Shown here in pieces: positions 13,960 to 14,331 of a DNA stretch of 14,331 nucleotides. The DNA comes from Clostridia bacterium (GTDB lineage Bacteria; Bacillota_A; Clostridia; Oscillospirales; CAG-272), in assembly GCA_017407725.1 (NCBI GenBank), contig JAFQWB010000059.1, positions 1 to 14,331 on the forward strand, read 5' to 3'. Both the position numbers and the translations under genes were made by a program. Position 1 is the first letter of the stretch. Every line of letters begins with the position of its first letter. The notes under the pieces were generated by a model, which saw only the letters and a list, made by a program, of their open reading frames with translations, was not told where the DNA came from and searched no databases.

Positions 13960-13987
13960 AAAAAATCATATGCATATCCGTAAAAAA

Positions 13988-14016
13988 ATTATACCACGGA
14001 TAAATGCAAATGTAAA
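13988..14016 (-). promoter_or_regulatory. Sigma-A promoter of the EutH-family operon
   Basis: On the minus strand, TTTACA (14016-14011) and TATAAT (13993-13988) are separated by exactly 17 bases. The start would be near 13981, leaving a leader of about 35 bases before the proposed ATT codon. The leader also holds a five-codon frame (MHMIF, 13975-13958) that ends on the first bases of the Shine-Dalgarno. Confidence 0.8.
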
Positions 14017-14030
14017 GAATTAATCTAAAA

Positions 14031-14065
14031 TTTATTAATAAAATATTTTCACATGAATATTTTAT
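14031..14065. repeat. AT-only inverted repeats upstream of the EutH promoter
   Basis: A perfect 10-bp inverted repeat, ATAAAATATT (14038-14047) and AATATTTTAT (14056-14065), has an 8-base loop and overlaps a perfect 12-bp palindrome TTTATTAATAAA (14031-14042). It sits about 22 bases upstream of the EutH -35 box, where an UP element or regulator site could lie. The AT richness makes chance a serious alternative. Confidence 0.4.
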
Positions 14066-14151
14066 CTCTTGCGTAAATATAATAAATCAAGGAAGCAAAA
14101 AAACAGAAGCAGCAAAGACAAATAAATTACAAAGTTTTTTAACAAAAGGGG

Positions 14152-14180
14152 TTGACAAAACATCGATTTGATGATATAAT
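14152..14180 (+). promoter_or_regulatory. Consensus promoter of the tRNA cluster
   Basis: TTGACA (14152-14157) and TATAAT (14175-14180) match consensus at all 12 positions, with a 17-base spacer and a TGn extension (TGA, 14172-14174). Transcription would start near 14187, 14 bases before tRNA-Leu. Confidence 0.9.
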
Positions 14181-14200
14181 AACTCACACAGGAAAGCCGC

Positions 14201-14288
14201 GCCGGTGTGGCGGAATAGGCAGACGCACGGGACTTAAAATCCCGCGGGAGATAATCCTGTACCGGTTCGACCCCGGTCACCGGCACCA
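14201..14288 (+). tRNA. tRNA-Leu (anticodon UAA)
   Basis: The 88-base gene folds as a class II tRNA. The acceptor GCCGGTG (14201-14207) pairs with CACCGGC (14278-14284). The anticodon stem is CGGGA/TCCCG (14228-14232 and 14240-14244) and the loop CTTAAAA holds TAA at 14235-14237. A long variable arm (about 14245-14260), a T arm ACCGG/CCGGT with TTCGACC loop, and an encoded ACCA end follow. It reads UUA codons. Confidence 0.97.
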
Positions 14289-14310
14289 TCTCCTTGCAAC
14301 AATTCTATAT

Positions 14311-14331
14311 CGCGGAGTAGAGCAGCCTGGT
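14311..14331 (+). tRNA. 5' part of a tRNA, probably initiator tRNA-Met
   Basis: The last 21 bases read CGCGGAGTAGAGCAGCCTGG then T. This closely matches the start of bacterial initiator tRNA-Met (CGCGGGG, TGGAGCAGCCTGGT in E. coli), including the first-base C that leaves position 1 unpaired in initiators. The window ends in the D loop, so the anticodon is not visible. It follows tRNA-Leu by 22 bases and shares its promoter. Confidence 0.72.

Noticed and set aside
14062..14289. Minus-strand frame of 75 codons across tRNA-Leu
   Set aside because: Its first 30 residues are the antisense of the tRNA, a well-known spurious 'protein' pattern, and the rest is AT-rich intergenic sequence holding the tRNA promoter.
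1..14331. Mobile element, prophage, CRISPR array or defence island
   Set aside because: No transposase, integrase, phage structural gene, spaced direct repeats or attachment-site duplication was seen; the tRNA at the right end has no neighbouring integrase in the window.

Overview
The window looks like a chromosomal segment of a Clostridia-type member of the Bacillota, plausibly an anaerobic gut or rumen commensal. The evidence is moderate GC content, AAGGAG-type ribosome sites, several near-consensus sigma-A promoters (TTGACA/TATAAT, 16-17 bp spacers), a UAA leucine tRNA with an encoded CCA end, and gene families common in that group. The species cannot be named from sequence alone. I see no prophage, insertion sequence, CRISPR array or recognisable defence system.

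Layout. Bases 1-2746 (+): a promoter, murD (peptidoglycan precursor ligase) and a PLP-dependent protein of the methionine gamma-lyase/'aluminium resistance' family. A small Amidase_3 cell-wall hydrolase (-) converges on them with overlapping stop codons. Bases 3375-5376 (+): a compact operon of a TtcA-like PP-loop ATPase fused to a C-terminal VOC (glyoxalase-fold) domain, a small nitroreductase and a RidA-type deaminase. It ends in a bidirectional terminator. Bases 5442-6254 (-): a Thr-linker lipoprotein with two OB-like repeats and its own strong promoter. Bases 6333-9705 (-): an ABC sugar-import operon of two permeases followed by a binding protein, with no ATPase gene. Divergent from it is a GH36 alpha-galactosidase (+). 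The two units make a plausible alpha-galactoside (raffinose/melibiose-like) locus in which intact sugar is imported and hydrolysed in the cytoplasm. The two divergent promoters share an identical 13-base core.

A second bidirectional terminator separates the galactosidase from a minus-strand operon of an EutH-family membrane transporter and an uncharacterised single-pass membrane protein. The EutH gene has a good promoter and a near-perfect Shine-Dalgarno sequence, but no ATG/GTG/TTG at the place homology predicts. An ATT start is the best reading. The window ends with a strong tRNA promoter, tRNA-Leu(UAA) and the first 21 bases of what looks like an initiator tRNA-Met.

The most unusual items are the non-canonical EutH start, the TtcA-VOC fusion, the solute-binding lipoprotein with an added C-terminal membrane helix, and the matched divergent promoters. 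I found no convincing wholly new system.
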